From Oscillospiraceae bacterium (GTDB taxonomy: Bacteria > Bacillota > Clostridia > Saccharofermentanales > Fastidiosipilaceae), in contig JASBZA010000001.1 in assembly GCA_029983685.1 (NCBI GenBank), positions 124,001-188,000 of the forward strand: a DNA stretch of 64,000 nucleotides, given 5' to 3'. Below are positions 62,722-64,000 of the stretch, piece by piece. Position numbers and translations under genes: made by a program. Under the pieces are notes generated by a model, which was not told the DNA's origin, ran no database searches, and was given only the letters and a program-made list of their open reading frames with translations. Position 1 is the first letter of the stretch. Each line of letters starts with the position of its first letter.

Positions 62722-64000
62722 TACTTGTGACCTCCTAATTCACGTACTTTGGTTTTAGCCGAGCGCATATAGTGGACCAGGGGGATTTTGGCCGGACAGA
62801 CATAGTCGCAGCATCCGCACTCGATACAAGCCATGACTTGCAAGTCCATGACCTTGTCCATTTCATCCTTCTTAAGAGCCTTCATGATAGAAGTCGGTTG
62901 GAGGTGCATGGGACAATGATCTATACAATGGGCACAGCGTATACACTCGGATTCGTCAGCTAAGCTATAGTCTTTCTGTGTTAAAGCCAAGAGGGCGTTA
63001 TTTTGCTTGATGATGGTTTTGTCCAAACTGGAAACAGCTACACCCATCATAGGCCCACCCATGATAACCAGGCTGGGATTCTCTCTTAAACCGACAAAGT
63101 CCAAAACTTCCGCTATGGATGTACCAATCGGGACCAAGACATTCATAGGCGTTCTTACCGCAGAACCGTCCACGGTAATCAGACGTGTTAATAAGGGCAT
63201 ACCTGTACTGATGAAGATACCGATTTCTAACAAGGTATTCACGTTCAAGACCAAAACACCGACGTCATGCGGGAGCTTTCCTACGGGAACCTTGCGTCCC
63301 GTTGTCTGATAGATAATGATTTTCTCAGCACCCTGGGGATACTGGGCCTTAAAACTTACCACGTCGATATTTTTATTAATATCCAGTGCAGGATCTTTCT
63401 TAATATAAGAAAGTAAGTTTTCCATAGCCTCTACCTTATTATCTTCAATACCGATAATGGCACGGTCGATATTTAACCATTTCATAGTGTTCGTTAAACC
63501 TATGAAGAAAGGTTCAATATCGTTATTCATGGCATAGTCGTCTACTGTGATATAAGGCTCACACTCAGCACCGTTAACAACCAGAGTATCGATTGTAATT
63601 CCGGGCGGCGTGTCTAACTTGGCAGACGTAGGAAAACCCGCTCCGCCCAGACCCACGACACCCGAGTCACGGACTGCCTTAATAAAATCCTCTTTTGAAC
63701 GGATTTCGGAGACCTTCAAACCCTCATAAGGTCTCATCTCACCGTCCGATTCGATTTCGATAATCTGTACCTTGGATCCTGAGCTGGTTACGTCACCTTC
63801 TCTGATCGACTTGACCGTACCGGATACCGTGGCATGAATAGGACTGGAAATCCGTGATGTACTGTCTGCTATAACTTGGCCCAAGCCTACCTTATCCCGA
63901 ACCTTAACAATAGGCTCGCAGGCTGTACCTATGTGCATGGACACAGGTAACCTTACGGTTTTAGGTGAAGGCATTGTAACGGGCTCAGAGTTATGCGTGT
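62721..64000 (-). CDS. rnfC: Rnf complex subunit C, 5' end outside window
   Basis: The frame stays open through the right edge, so the first 20-30 residues are missing. 426 residues are visible. It has the NADH/FMN-binding Complex-I-51-kDa-like domain (VGLGGAGFPTSAKL, NGAECEPYITVDD) and two 4Fe-4S sets, CIRCAHCIDHCP and CIECGCCDYVCP, near the C-terminus. RnfC is the peripheral subunit that exchanges electrons with NAD. The first gene of the rnf operon in the usual CDGEAB order. Confidence 0.95.
   Translation of the reverse strand, partial: THNSEPVTMPSPKTVRLPVSMHIGTACEPIVKVRDKVGLGQVIADSTSRISSPIHATVSGTVKSIREGDVTSSGSKVQIIEIESDGEMRPYEGLKVSEIRSKEDFIKAVRDSGVVGLGGAGFPTSAKLDTPPGITIDTLVVNGAECEPYITVDDYAMNNDIEPFFIGLTNTMKWLNIDRAIIGIEDNKVEAMENLLSYIKKDPALDINKNIDVVSFKAQYPQGAEKIIIYQTTGRKVPVGKLPHDVGVLVLNVNTLLEIGIFISTGMPLLTRLITVDGSAVRTPMNVLVPIGTSIAEVLDFVGLRENPSLVIMGGPMMGVAVSSLDKTIIKQNNALLALTQKDYSLADESECIRCAHCIDHCPMHLQPTSIMKALKKDEMDKVMDLQVMACIECGCCDYVCPAKIPLVHYMRSAKTKVRELGGHK

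Noticed and set aside
1..64000. CRISPR arrays, insertion sequences or prophage
   Set aside because: No regularly spaced repeats, transposase or phage structural genes were seen; the only recombinase is a Xer-type protein in a housekeeping setting.

Overview
The window looks like the chromosome of an anaerobic, Gram-positive-type member of the Bacillota, most likely Clostridia. The evidence is Shine-Dalgarno sequences of the AGGAGG type, a Gram-positive LexA with an SOS box of the GAAC-N4-GTT type, an endonuclease-type MutL, a LytR-CpsA-Psr protein, lysine synthesis through LL-diaminopimelate aminotransferase, a PPi-type phosphofructokinase and an Rnf complex. The N-glycan-cleaving GH85 enzyme suggests a host-associated lifestyle (inference). 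No genus is assigned.

Layout. Positions 1-1464 hold the end of isocitrate dehydrogenase and rplS. Positions 1499-14440 form an accessory block: a regulator with a C-terminal HTH, two ABC exporter half-transporters, a giant GH85 endoglycosidase whose last 400 residues are cut off by a frameshift, and an SDR oxidoreductase. Positions 14509-26974 are housekeeping: rbgA-rnhB-yraN, an aminotransferase, a cysteine desulfurase with thiI, glyA, rarA, a PHP phosphatase, an M18 aminopeptidase and an acyl-CoA synthetase. Positions 27033-28915 hold a twice-frameshifted secreted-protein gene and about 600 bp of unusual non-coding DNA with paired DnaA-box sequences and a perfect hairpin. Positions 28916-43000 hold asd, a DedA-like membrane protein, a Xer recombinase, lexA, and the conserved miaB-mutS-mutL-miaA-hfq cluster. 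Positions 43015-57834 hold tRNA-Pro, dapL, a YdjGHI-like membrane-stress trio, asnA, an esterase, a purine permease, an alanyl-tRNA editing protein, phosphofructokinase, thioredoxin, glf and an LCP protein. Positions 57913-64000 are the Rnf cluster (rnfCDGEAB read right to left, then NusG-II and Gx transporter genes), cut by the window edge inside rnfC.

How they work together. Rnf couples reduced ferredoxin and NAD to an ion gradient, and PPi-PFK saves ATP in glycolysis, which fits a fermenting anaerobe. asd and dapL belong to diaminopimelate/lysine synthesis. glf and the LCP protein point to envelope polysaccharide. The cysteine desulfurase and ThiI form a tRNA thiolation pair. Left of about 28.9 kb nearly all genes are on the + strand and right of it most are on the - strand, so the non-coding island sits at a convergent strand switch.

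The points most worth a second look are that island, the three single-base frameshifts confined to exported proteins, two promoters that appear to give leaderless mRNAs, and the apparent insertion of the accessory block between rplS and rbgA.
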